Below are positions 1 to 8,922 of a DNA stretch of 64,000 nucleotides, in pieces. How positions within the stretch are numbered: the stretch's first letter is position 1; each line of letters begins with the position of its first letter. The notes beneath the pieces are model-generated. The model was not told where the DNA came from, ran no database searches, and saw nothing but the letters and a program-made list of their open reading frames with translations. Both the position numbers and the translations under genes were made by a program. Source of the DNA: Nymphaea colorata (Eukaryota > Streptophyta > Magnoliopsida > Nymphaeales > Nymphaeaceae); assembly GCF_008831285.2 (NCBI RefSeq), contig NC_045138.2, positions 13,030,571 through 13,094,570 of the forward strand, given 5' to 3'.

Positions 1-290
1 AACTTTACATTTGATTCACGGAGTTCGGTGTAATGGTTGGGTTTTTGTTATTTCATTCACGAATCTTTTCTGGTTCTGAATTTGTGTTTTTTCATTTTCG
101 TCGTCTCCTTTCTGGCATTTATCCAGATTGACCGAAATTAGCTGCAGAACCACGTCGCATCTGTCTATTTGCTTTATAACAAGAACTTGGGATCATTATT
201 TCAAATTAAATTGAATGGATGCCGATGTTTGGAATGGCAATATGGTTTCCAGAATGAAAGTGCAAATCGATAACGCAAACGGTGCAAATG

Positions 291-295
291 GTGTA
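291..295. repeat. Target site duplication, left (GTGTA)
   Basis: GTGTA lies immediately outside the left LTR and is repeated at 5,535-5,539 outside the right LTR. Copy B has the single unfilled GTGTA at 44,014-44,018, so the target site is proved by direct comparison. Five bp is the usual duplication length for Ty1/copia integrases. Confidence 0.97.
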
Positions 296-581
296 TGTAG
301 AAACACGAACCACACAGAGAGAAAGTGGAGAACGAACACACAATCTACGTGGAAAACCTCAGAAAGAGGTGAAAAACCACGGGGAGGCTCTGACCTAGGG
401 GCACACCGCAACCCTAGGAGAGAGAAAATTATATTTCACTTAATTCAACACTAAACACAAGTGACAATATAAAGAGGGAGAGAGGAGAAGCCGCCTAGGG
501 TACCGAGCCCACCTCGGTACCCGCACCCCATAGAACCGGGTCCAGGAATGGATCCGGTTCCCACAGCAACATATTCTAACA
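296..581 (-). repeat. Left LTR (3' LTR in the element's sense)
   Basis: 286 bp, starting TGTAGAAACACG and ending ATTCTAACA on the plus strand. It equals the right LTR except at 511 (A versus G), 517 (G versus A) and 525 (A versus G). The end of the polyprotein frame (TGT then stop TAG) reads into its first six bases on the minus strand. Confidence 0.97.
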
Positions 582-3500
582 CTCCCCCTCAAGCTTAGCA
601 TACATGTCAAACATGCCAAGCTTGCTAACATTCTTTTCGAATGAAGAAGTACAAAGCCCTTTAGTTAGGACGTCTGCAACTTGATCTTCAGACTTCATAT
701 ATGGCAGAATCAGCTCCTTTGAGTCAATGCGTTCCCGGATAAAATGACGGTCAATCTCCACATGTTTGGTCCTGTCATGTAGAACTGGATTATTGGCAAG
801 ATTAATCGCAGACTTGTTGTCACAGTACATCTTCATTTTATCTCCCAGTTCCACACCAATATCAGTCAAAAGAATCTTCAGCCACAGCATCTCTGTAACC
901 CCCATTGCAACAGCCCTGTACTCAGCCTCCGCACTAGACCTCGAACATACTTCTTGCCTCTTACTTCTCCAAACAACTAGGTTACCTCCAAGAAAGATAC
1001 AATACCCTGTAGTAGACCTCCTTGTGTCAGTGCAACCTGCCCAATCTGCATCTGAGTAGCCCTCAATGGTAAGTTTGTCCTGTCGAGTATACAACAGTCC
1101 TTTTCCTGGGTCATTCTTTAGATATCCCAGCACTCTTTCTGCACTCTTCCAGTGACAATCCGTGGGAGCATGCATAAATTGACTTAGCACATTTACTGCA
1201 TACGTGATATCAGGGCGAGTTAGAGTAAGATAGATAAGCTTACCTACTAGCCTCTGATATCGCCCTTTTCCTTCCTCATCCAGAATAGTGCCCGTCTTGA
1301 TACTTATCTTAGTTCCCGACTCTATAGGAGTAAGATAGGGCCTACAACCAAGTTTGCCTGTCTCCTTTAGTAAGTCAAGAGTGTACTTCCTTTGATTCAT
1401 AACCAGCCCTGTCTCTGATCGAGCAATCTCTATCCCCAGAAAGTATCTCAGCTTACCCAGATCCTTGAGGTCGAATTCCTTAGCTAATCTCTCCTTCATC
1501 TTTCTGTTTTCTTCTTCGTCACTGCCAGTGACAATCATATCATCAACGTAGACAAGGAGAAGACTCACCAGACCACCTCTCTGCTTTATGAATAGGGTAT
1601 GATCTCCATTTCCTTGCTTGTACCCAGTAGACTTCATAACGATCCTTAGTCTCTCAAACCAAGCTCTAGGCGACTGCTTCAAGCCATACAAAGCTTTCTT
1701 GAGGTGACAACATTTTCCCTCTTGAACATACCCGGGAGGCATGCTCATATAGACTTCTTCCTCCAGATGGCCGTTCAAGAACGCATTTTTAACATCAAGC
1801 TGGTCCATGCGCCACTTCCTGTGCACAGCAAGAGCAAGAATAACCCTCACGGTCTTCAACTTTGCAACAGGGGCAAAGGTCTCAAGATAGTCGATTCCAT
1901 ACTTCTGACTGAACCCCTTTGCAACCAAACGAGCTTTATATCGATCTACAGTGCCATCAGGTTTGTACTTCACGTTGTAAACCCACTTAGAGCCAACTAG
2001 GTGTGTCCCCTTAGGAATATCAACAACTTCCCATGTTTTGTTCTTAGCTAACGCACCCATCTCCTCTGTCATAGCATGTAACCACTTGGGATCATCCTTA
2101 GCATCATCCACCGACCTGGGAATAACAACTTTGGATAAGGTTGTGATAAAACATTTGTAATTTGTACTGAGCTTAGCATAAGAAACAAATCTCTGAATAG
2201 GGTGAGAAGTACATGACCTGGTGCCTTTGCGCACAGCAATGGGGAGCTCTTCATTCGATGGACTTGGGTCATCCGGGGAGATCACAGGATTGGGATTGGT
2301 TCTATCCTCATCACCAACATCTTCCACTGTAGCTTTCTCCTTTCTGACATAAACCTGGCCAAACAAGTGATCCCGGGCAACAATGGGCTGAGCATCCACC
2401 GTGACCCCTTCCATATGGCTGCCCTTCTCATTACTGACCGTGACCGTGTCAATCACACTGGGACTAACCTTGTAATCCAAAAACTCCATAAACTGAATTA
2501 GCTGATTAGAGGAATACTCTTCCCCTTTGTTCCCAAGACACTCCCCCTGAAGAGGATTCACCGAAAAATACGACTCATGTTCATGAAATGTGACATCCCT
2601 CGAAACATACACTTTGGAAGTAGTGGGATCCACACATTTATACCCCTTCTGAGTGGAAGAGTACCCCAGGAAAACTCCTTTAATAGACCGGGGATCAAGT
2701 TTTTTGAGAGTAGGGCTATGATTATGCACAAAACAACTGCACCCAAAGACACGAGGAGTAAGAGGCCACAGGGTAGAATAAGGAGACTGACCATCCAACA
2801 CCCTAGTAGGCATACGGTTAATGAGATGTGCACTAGTGAGAAGTGCATCACCCCAATACCGCTTCGGGACATGACGTTGGAACATAATGGCCCGGGTAAC
2901 ATTCAATAGATGACGATTTTTACGTTCAGCTATACCATTTTGAGGAGGGGTATAACTACAAGAGGTTTCATGAACAATCCCCTTGCCTTTCAAGAATTCA
3001 TCAAGGGATTGGGAGACATATTCCCTTGCATTATCCGTACGGAAAGCTTGAACAGTAGTATGGAATTGAGTCTCAACAAAGGCAACAAAGTTTTTCACAA
3101 CTGCTGGAACCTCACTACGTTCTCGCAACAAGTACACGAACGTACATCTAGAGTAATCATCAATAAGCGTCAAAAAATAGTGACAACCACCACACGTGGG
3201 TACTCCAGAAGGACCCCAAACATCGGAATGAACTAAGGCAAACGGATGAGTGGTTTTATTCAAAGAAATAGGGTACGAAGCCCTGACATGTTTAGCCAAT
3301 TGACACACTTCACAAGCGAAGGAGTCAATTGAGACAGAAGCAAACAAATGAGGAAACAACTTCTTTATTAACTGGAAGGGTAGATGTCCAAGACGCTCGT
3401 GCCATCGCAGAACAGTAGATCTATCGTTCACACCAGACAAGTGACCACTCGTGGCAGAAATCAATGCTGAAGCAACTTGTACCGGCAGCCTGTAGAGCCC

Positions 3501-4868
3501 ATCAGTAACCGAACCAATCCCAATCTTCTTCCCCGTCACCAAGTCCTGCAGGGAACAATGATCAGCAGAGAAAATCAGATTACAGTTTAATTCTTTAGTA
3601 ATACTGCTGACAGAGAGTAAGTTCACAGGAATATTTGGAACATGCAGGGCATTGTGGAGACGGTATTTGTTCAACAGGGACAAGCTCCCTTTCCCAGCCA
3701 CAGAGATAGAAGACCCATCTGCCATAGACACGCGTTGCTTGCCAGAAGAAAGTTGATATTCTTGAAAGAGTTTAGAGTCCCCTGTCATGTGGTGAGTGGC
3801 TCCACTATCAACAATCCAATCACCAAGAGAAGGGTTACCTTGATCAGTCGAGGCAACGAGAGCTTGGGCTAGCTGAGCCCCTTCAGACGTGGAGGACTCC
3901 TCAGGGGTAGTAGATAGACGGCTGATGTATGCCTGTAGCTCCTTGAGTTGAGCAGGGGACAACTTGGACTTTGCACCACTAGAAGAATTGCTCTGACTGG
4001 AATCAGACACAGAAGGGCTACGCTTGCCAGAGGGAGGACGACCTCTGACCAGTCTCTTCTCGGGATGAAGATCCCAACAGAAATCCACCGAATGCCCCAA
4101 CTTGTGGCAATGAGTGCAATGTCGGGCAGGACGCTGCCCAGTCCCTGAGGCACGGCTGACAAAGGCAGAAGGACCATGACCGGTGTCAAGATGCATCACC
4201 TGGCGACGTTGTTCTTCAGACTCAACACGAGCATATACTTCCTCTATCCCCGGAATCTCATCACCATTAAGAATCTGGCTACGAATAGACTCAAATTCAT
4301 CCCGCAGGCCTCCCAGAAACAGAAACGTACGGTCCATCCATTCCTTTTCCCAGTAGAGGGAATGATCTGAACCGCATGTCCACTCATCAGTCACATGATA
4401 ATCTAACTCCTCCCACTTGGTCTTCAGGGCAGCATAGAAGGCAGCAACAGACAAATCACCCTGTGTCAGAGAGTAAATACTGCGTTTAATCTGATAGGTG
4501 CGCAAATGTCTCTTCTTGCGACCATACATCTTTGCAAGCACAGTCCACATATCAAAAGAGGTCGGCTTCCGCAGAATGAGGGGCTGAATATCGGATGACA
4601 CGGAGCTGATAATCCACACCTTCACTTGGCTGTCCTCCAACGCCCACGTCGCCCATTGAGGATCAGATTTGATGGGCGCAGGTTTGTCGCCAGTGATGTA
4701 AGAGAGACGCCCACGGCTAGTAATCCCAATCTCGAGAGCGGCAGACCAAGATAGGTAATTGTCCTTGGTCAGACGGATGGAGGTGACCTGGATCGGCACG
4801 TTCTCAGTCTTGGAGGCGCTGCCCGTGTCAAGAACGGCATCTTTTTGAGTCCCCATCGCTTCTGCCAT
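576..4868 (-). CDS. Copia gag-pol polyprotein (intact, 1,430 aa)
   Basis: This single frame encodes the capsid protein and all enzymes for copying and integrating the element. The frame opens at a GTG at 4,871, but the first ATG is at 4,868, so I start there. Seen in order: an N-terminal gag domain (~25-230); a CCHC zinc knuckle, C-X2-C-X4-H-X4-C (251-264); an aspartic protease with DSGATHHM (354-361); the integrase HHCC zinc site (H490, H495, C519, C522); the integrase core D549, D612, E648 with exactly 35 residues between the last two; reverse transcriptase with LDVKNAF (~1024-1030) and YVDD (1107-1110); and RNase H with D1273, E1314 and D1350. There is no stop or frameshift. The last codons use the polypurine tract and the start of the LTR. 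Gag and pol are fused in one frame, so the gag-to-pol ratio must be set by something other than frameshifting. Confidence 0.97.
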   Translation of the reverse strand: MAEAMGTQKDAVLDTGSASKTENVPIQVTSIRLTKDNYLSWSAALEIGITSRGRLSYITGDKPAPIKSDPQWATWALEDSQVKVWIISSVSSDIQPLILRKPTSFDMWTVLAKMYGRKKRHLRTYQIKRSIYSLTQGDLSVAAFYAALKTKWEELDYHVTDEWTCGSDHSLYWEKEWMDRTFLFLGGLRDEFESIRSQILNGDEIPGIEEVYARVESEEQRRQVMHLDTGHGPSAFVSRASGTGQRPARHCTHCHKLGHSVDFCWDLHPEKRLVRGRPPSGKRSPSVSDSSQSNSSSGAKSKLSPAQLKELQAYISRLSTTPEESSTSEGAQLAQALVASTDQGNPSLGDWIVDSGATHHMTGDSKLFQEYQLSSGKQRVSMADGSSISVAGKGSLSLLNKYRLHNALHVPNIPVNLLSVSSITKELNCNLIFSADHCSLQDLVTGKKIGIGSVTDGLYRLPVQVASALISATSGHLSGVNDRSTVLRWHERLGHLPFQLIKKLFPHLFASVSIDSFACEVCQLAKHVRASYPISLNKTTHPFALVHSDVWGPSGVPTCGGCHYFLTLIDDYSRCTFVYLLRERSEVPAVVKNFVAFVETQFHTTVQAFRTDNAREYVSQSLDEFLKGKGIVHETSCSYTPPQNGIAERKNRHLLNVTRAIMFQRHVPKRYWGDALLTSAHLINRMPTRVLDGQSPYSTLWPLTPRVFGCSCFVHNHSPTLKKLDPRSIKGVFLGYSSTQKGYKCVDPTTSKVYVSRDVTFHEHESYFSVNPLQGECLGNKGEEYSSNQLIQFMEFLDYKVSPSVIDTVTVSNEKGSHMEGVTVDAQPIVARDHLFGQVYVRKEKATVEDVGDEDRTNPNPVISPDDPSPSNEELPIAVRKGTRSCTSHPIQRFVSYAKLSTNYKCFITTLSKVVIPRSVDDAKDDPKWLHAMTEEMGALAKNKTWEVVDIPKGTHLVGSKWVYNVKYKPDGTVDRYKARLVAKGFSQKYGIDYLETFAPVAKLKTVRVILALAVHRKWRMDQLDVKNAFLNGHLEEEVYMSMPPGYVQEGKCCHLKKALYGLKQSPRAWFERLRIVMKSTGYKQGNGDHTLFIKQRGGLVSLLLVYVDDMIVTGSDEEENRKMKERLAKEFDLKDLGKLRYFLGIEIARSETGLVMNQRKYTLDLLKETGKLGCRPYLTPIESGTKISIKTGTILDEEGKGRYQRLVGKLIYLTLTRPDITYAVNVLSQFMHAPTDCHWKSAERVLGYLKNDPGKGLLYTRQDKLTIEGYSDADWAGCTDTRRSTTGYCIFLGGNLVVWRSKRQEVCSRSSAEAEYRAVAMGVTEMLWLKILLTDIGVELGDKMKMYCDNKSAINLANNPVLHDRTKHVEIDRHFIRERIDSKELILPYMKSEDQVADVLTKGLCTSSFEKNVSKLGMFDMYAKLEGEC
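582..591 (-). promoter_or_regulatory. Polypurine tract
   Basis: On the minus strand TGAGGGGGAG abuts the 3' LTR start at 581. It would prime plus-strand DNA synthesis. It is also coding (the Glu-Gly-Glu near the polyprotein C-terminus). Confidence 0.9.
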
Positions 4869-4871
4869 CAC

Positions 4872-5236
4872 AAACTAGCACACAGCAACAAGAGGCACAG
4901 CAGCGGGAATGAGGCAACGGCGTCGGGAAGGAGGCAGCGGCGACGGCGGCGGGAATGAGGCAGAGGCAACGTAAAGCAGGCGACGGCGCAACACAGAGGC
5001 CACCCACGGTGGCAGAAACAAAGAACAGGACGAACGGAGGACCGCGGAGGCGTAACAGAGGGCGGCGGAACAGAGGACGGCGGCGGCGGAACAGAGGACG
5101 GCGGCGGCGGAACAAAGGACAGCGGCGGCAAAGCAGGGCGACGTCACACGGGCAGCAGCGGCGCCGGAACTTCAACGGCGTCGGGCGACGAAAAAACTTG
5201 ACGATCCTCGGAAAAAACGCTTCTCCAACTCCGCTG
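4872..5236 (-). other. GC-rich untranslated leader of the copia element with 21-bp repeats
   Basis: These 365 bp lie between the primer-binding site and the gag start. The region is very GC-rich, unlike the rest of the window. Around 5,068-5,130 it holds three tandem copies of a 21-bp unit (starts at 5,068, 5,089 and 5,110; core GAACAGAGGACGG on the plus strand). It may carry packaging or translation signals. Long arginine- or proline-rich open frames cross it in several phases, but these follow from GC-rich repeats and are not treated as genes. Confidence 0.75.
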
Positions 5237-5248
5237 GCTCTGATACCA
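5237..5248 (-). promoter_or_regulatory. Primer-binding site, initiator tRNA-Met
   Basis: The minus strand reads TGGTATCAGAGC directly after the 5' LTR, with no spacer. This is complementary to the 3' end of plant initiator tRNA-Met, the usual primer of plant copia elements. Confidence 0.95.
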
Positions 5249-5534
5249 TGTAGAAACACGAACCACACAGAGAGAAAGTGGAGAACGAACACACAATCTA
5301 CGTGGAAAACCTCAGAAAGAGGTGAAAAACCACGGGGAGGCTCTGACCTAGGGGCACACCGCAACCCTAGGAGAGAGAAAATTATATTTCACTTAATTCA
5401 ACACTAAACACAAGTGACAATATAAAGAGGGAGAGAGGAGAAGCCGCCTAGGGTACCGAGCCCGCCTCGATACCCGCGCCCCATAGAACCGGGTCCAGGA
5501 ATGGATCCGGTTCCCACAGCAACATATTCTAACA
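5249..5534 (-). repeat. Right LTR (5' LTR in the element's sense)
   Basis: 286 bp, TG...CA, adjoining the primer-binding site, so this is the LTR that would drive transcription. At two of the three positions where the LTRs differ this copy retains a CpG that the left LTR has lost. Confidence 0.97.
5419..5426 (-). promoter_or_regulatory. Possible TATA box of the 5' LTR
   Basis: The minus strand reads TTTATATT in a pyrimidine-rich setting. It is the only good TATA-like site in the 5' LTR that I see, placed mid-LTR ahead of the primer-binding site. The same site sits in the left LTR at ~466-473. Promoter use is inferred. Confidence 0.35.
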
Positions 5535-5539
5535 GTGTA
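5535..5539. repeat. Target site duplication, right (GTGTA)
   Basis: This is the second copy of the 5-bp target sequence, see 291-295. Beyond it, sequence continues as in copy B from 44,019. Confidence 0.97.
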
Positions 5540-5743
5540 TATGGCATAGTATGTTTGTGCACAATTGGCCTTTTGTTAACGGCGGTTGGTTTCCTCGAAT
5601 TAAAATTTGTCAATTCCTGTTATCAGCCTATCAATTCCATATATGTACTTCCGATTGTTCAAACGACAAAGATGTGGGAGGATTTGGGGATAGACACCGA
5701 TGTAGATGAAGATGATGAAGGTCGAGGTTCCGAGATGCTATGA

Positions 5744-8660
5744 TGGAAGAAAGAAGAACATCGACAATCCCTTTCTCGTTGGTTGAATTTCCAAGGTACG
5801 ACCCCATGACACATTGCCTTTCCAGTTCTGTAGCCTGTAGGTTTCTATGTATCGTCTCGCTCTCGTTCTCTGTTAGCGTCTGTGTCTAATCTTTCATCCA
5901 TTGGAAGGGCCTGGTTAGGTCTTTCAAATGCGACACGTGGTGTGTATGTTGGAAGCTGTGCGTCCCTTGAAAAGCTAGAACTCCTAAGGGTTCCGATCTC
6001 TCATCTGTGCGCATTGGCGCGATCGTTAAGCTTTCTGAAGGATGTATGGTTGTTTGTTGCACAAAATTGCAGCGGATATTTGTCTCCTACACTTTTTTGC
6101 AATGAAATATGCTCTCCTTCTGTCAACCAGCTGCAATATAGATTTCTTCGCTGAAGCCTTCCTTCTGTTTTTCTTTATTCTTTTTTTTTTCTCTCTACAT
6201 TCTTATGTGCCACTAATTGTATTAGATATAACATGTTAACGAGTTAGAGTATATTCTTTATCCCTCTAACTCGGCTTGTGAACATCTCTACTAATAACTC
6301 ATACTTGAAGTCAAAACCAATTCAGCATAAGTAGCTTATCATCATCAAACCATTCATGTGACACGCACACGCACATCGAAGCTTGACCACCAAGAACAAT
6401 CCAAGATGCCCGCCCTTCAAAGCTGTTTATCACCCTTAAACTTGCCCTGTTGATGTCCAAGATGCTCATCTGCCAACCAACAAATTGTCCAATTCACTTG
6501 ATGTTCTTTAAAGTTTTTAAGGTTGAATGTTAAGCTTCCTGAAAGACATTTATTACGCATTTAAAGCGGAAGGTAAAATATAGGCTGACTTCACCTAAAC
6601 TGACACAGAACTTCCAGGGTATATTTGGGTCTATATTTGTTATTAAAGATTTCATAGAAGTTCAAATTTGATGAGTAAGTTATTTGAAGATTCCAAGGAG
6701 TAATCATGCATAATAAGAACTTATTTATTTCGATAACTATTAAGTACTGAGAGGAATTTTACTGGTCATTCAGATTCTTCTAATGATCTTTGCATACGTA
6801 GTAGCATAGGCAGCATTTACTTGTTATGGATGTTCATGGAGGGAATTTTTTCCTATTTTTTATATGCAACTTTGAACCTAACCTACATTATGCAATTTGG
6901 CAACGTTTCAAGCGTGTCTTGAATATCAACCAAATTCTGTTGATTGATGATGAACCACATCTCAATCAACTATCAGGAACAAGAACCCGTTCAGATTCAG
7001 TTGCATTTGTTTTCAACTTTTTCAATTCATGAACCTCTGTTTACAATGACAAGGTTTTTTTTTATATATATATATTAAATTGTTTGTTTAATGTTTAACT
7101 TTTTAATTAAGAAATCTCTTGTTTTTGTAATTTTGAAATCATAGATCAAGGTAAACTACGTATTCTATTTATCCATTTGATAGATGATGCATTGACTTTG
7201 GTCATGTGACGTTTCCTGTACCATAGTCGCTTCTAGATCCATGTGCAGCTCTGTAATGGAAGCTCTCTGATCATTCGTAGTTATATGTTATTTATAACAT
7301 TGACGGAAGATGAAGTTGGAAGGATGCATGAGAGTTTACCATTGATCTTGTTTCATAATTCATTCACATTAACTCGTGGATAATGTTGCTCTTGGTAAGT
7401 TTCTGGCTTTGATTTTGAAAAAAAACTGTTAGTCCATAAGTTGACGATGCTCATTGAATAGGCCACCATAATCCAATTGATGCAGCTAGTTGTGTTCGGC
7501 CATAATATGTCTTCAAACCATCGATTATGTTGGTGGTTCTATTTCGATTGAGACATTCTAAAATCAATAGTAGTGCAACTTCCATTTCTTTGATTGTGGT
7601 TGCTATTGCTGTATTTTGCTTATCAATGATGGGCTTTTGGCCCAGACTGAGTCTTAGAGATGTGTACAAAAGGGATTGAAAATCTGGGTGGTTAAGTTTG
7701 CTGGAGACTTACTTAATCCTTATTAGGTTTCCTAGCAGAACTTCGTTCATGAGGTTTGTGCATACATAGTAACATAAACCAGAAGGGAAGAGGGAATCAT
7801 CTGAACTAGTTTGGTTGAGAGCAAGGCTTGTATTCTTTAGTGAGTTCTTAGTTCACATTCTGTTCAAATATTAGACATACTCATGTTGGTCTCTATAAAA
7901 ACCTCTCTGGTTCATGGTCACTATATGTTTGGTTTGATATCCATAATTTGTCTGTTGCAAGGGACCTTTTCTGTTTCGTAGAGGGGAATTTAAGGGAATC
8001 AATTTTGAGGGAGTTTTTTCATGCAAACACCAAGATGCTTCTGGACAGCAATATGAAGAATGGCAAATGATGTAGCTGCCAAAGGTGAATGGTGGTTGTT
8101 GTTGGATTGCTCGTGCACACTTCAGAAGCAAGTCCCAACTTCCATTGGTTGCGGAATGATCAGGTGCAATACCACAGGCATCAAACTGAGGTCGATTCCT
8201 CAAAACATTTCCTTCATTTATGTGCAATCATATTACGAGAAACACCCGCAGAAAATCCCACGTTCGACATGAATTCCTCCAAGCGCTTTGCATTTGTCAG
8301 CTAGAGGTAGAGGTAACTGATCATGATTCTACATACTTAAATAAACATAATTTCAATGCTAAACGAAATTGAACAATTGAAATAGGAAATAATGTGGACT
8401 GCAGTTTTCGAACAATGAAGCCAATTAGAATGACAAACTATCCGATATTAGGAAGTCTGAGTATGAAAGAGTGCACTAGTGCACAGTGCAGAAATCAACA
8501 TGTCAAGTTGATTTTTCATAAACAGTTTATTAAACAGATAAATGTGTTTTAGCATCAAAGATATATGTGTTAAATTACCAGAGAGAGAGAGAGAGAAGAG
8601 AGGTAGGCTGGCAGCCTGGCACCTTAGGTGCACGCTTCACGGACTGGGGCGTGCGTTCCA
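5744..8660. other. No gene recognised; shared by copies A, B and (from ~6.08 kb) C
   Basis: AT-rich sequence with several short open frames (for example 5,882-6,154, 6,826-7,032 and 8,060-8,272). These are nearly identical in copy B, which is expected from recent duplication. In copy C the frames break: a 2-bp loss ends the match of the 6,826 frame, and a 1-bp loss breaks the 8,060 frame. I therefore do not treat them as genes. There is a short (TA)n at ~7,061-7,076. Nothing else is recognised. Confidence 0.6.
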
Positions 8661-8664
8661 AATA

Positions 8665-8922
8665 ACACCGGCTGTATTTTCAGCCGGTTTGCATGATTAG
8701 TTTTAATAACGTATACCGGTGGCTAATATCACCGTTATAGGTCTACAGCGGTGAACACTTCCAACGGCGACGACCAGCACCGGTAAAAGTATGATTTAGC
8801 GGGGGAAAGTATCATCGGTATAAGAAAGTATAGCGTCGAAAAAACGCACCGGTATAGACAAATACCGGTAGTCTTCGTCGCCGCTATTGAGCTATAACGG
8901 TGGTTTTTTGCCAAGCATGTCT
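8665..8922. mobile_element. CACTA-like subterminal repeat fragment (copy A)
   Basis: This GC-richer island is full of short direct and inverted ACCGGT, CCGTTATA and GCGGTG motifs. It includes the palindrome CCGGCTG/CAGCCGG near its left end and finishes with ATAACGGTGGTTTTTTGCC. Such motif clusters are typical of the subterminal repeats of plant CACTA DNA transposons and their non-autonomous relatives. No matching terminal repeats or target duplication were found, so it is probably a remnant. It occurs at the same place in copies B and C. Confidence 0.4.

Larger units (their letters stand above)
296..5534 (-). mobile_element. Complete Ty1/copia LTR retrotransposon, 5,239 bp
   Basis: The element has two 286-bp LTRs that begin TG and end CA, a 5-bp target duplication, a primer-binding site for initiator tRNA-Met, a polypurine tract, and one uninterrupted gag-pol frame read on the minus strand. 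Domain order is gag, protease, integrase, reverse transcriptase, RNase H, which defines Ty1/copia rather than gypsy. The LTRs differ at only 3 of 286 positions (1.05%), so insertion was recent. The empty site in copy B shows it arrived after A and B separated, or segregates as a polymorphism. All parts needed for autonomous movement appear present. I do not assign a named copia lineage. Confidence 0.98.
215..5743 (+). pseudogene. Unidentified 94-codon ORF split by the copia insertion
   Basis: The ORF starts at ATG 215 and is interrupted after base 295 by the retrotransposon. The remainder resumes at 5,540 and ends at the stop before 5,744. The uninterrupted version is at 43,938-44,222 in copy B. 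The product would have one hydrophobic stretch (residues ~28-47 of the intact form) and an acidic C-terminus (DVDEDDEGRG). I do not recognise the family, and it may not be a real gene. After insertion the LTR supplies a new in-frame ATG at 5,501, which leaves an 80-codon chimeric reading frame ending at 5,743. Confidence 0.35.

Noticed and set aside
4828-5364. Arginine/proline-rich open frames across the copia leader and LTR
   Set aside because: These come from GC-rich 21-bp repeats read in several phases; there is no conserved start or domain.
6826-7032. 68-codon frame conserved in A, B and partly in C (55,142)
   Set aside because: In C about half the base changes alter the protein and a 2-bp loss ends the match, so there is no sign of selection on the protein.
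8060-8272. 70-codon frame identical in A and B
   Set aside because: Copy C has lost a base just after the start and carries an insertion; identity of A and B only reflects recent duplication.
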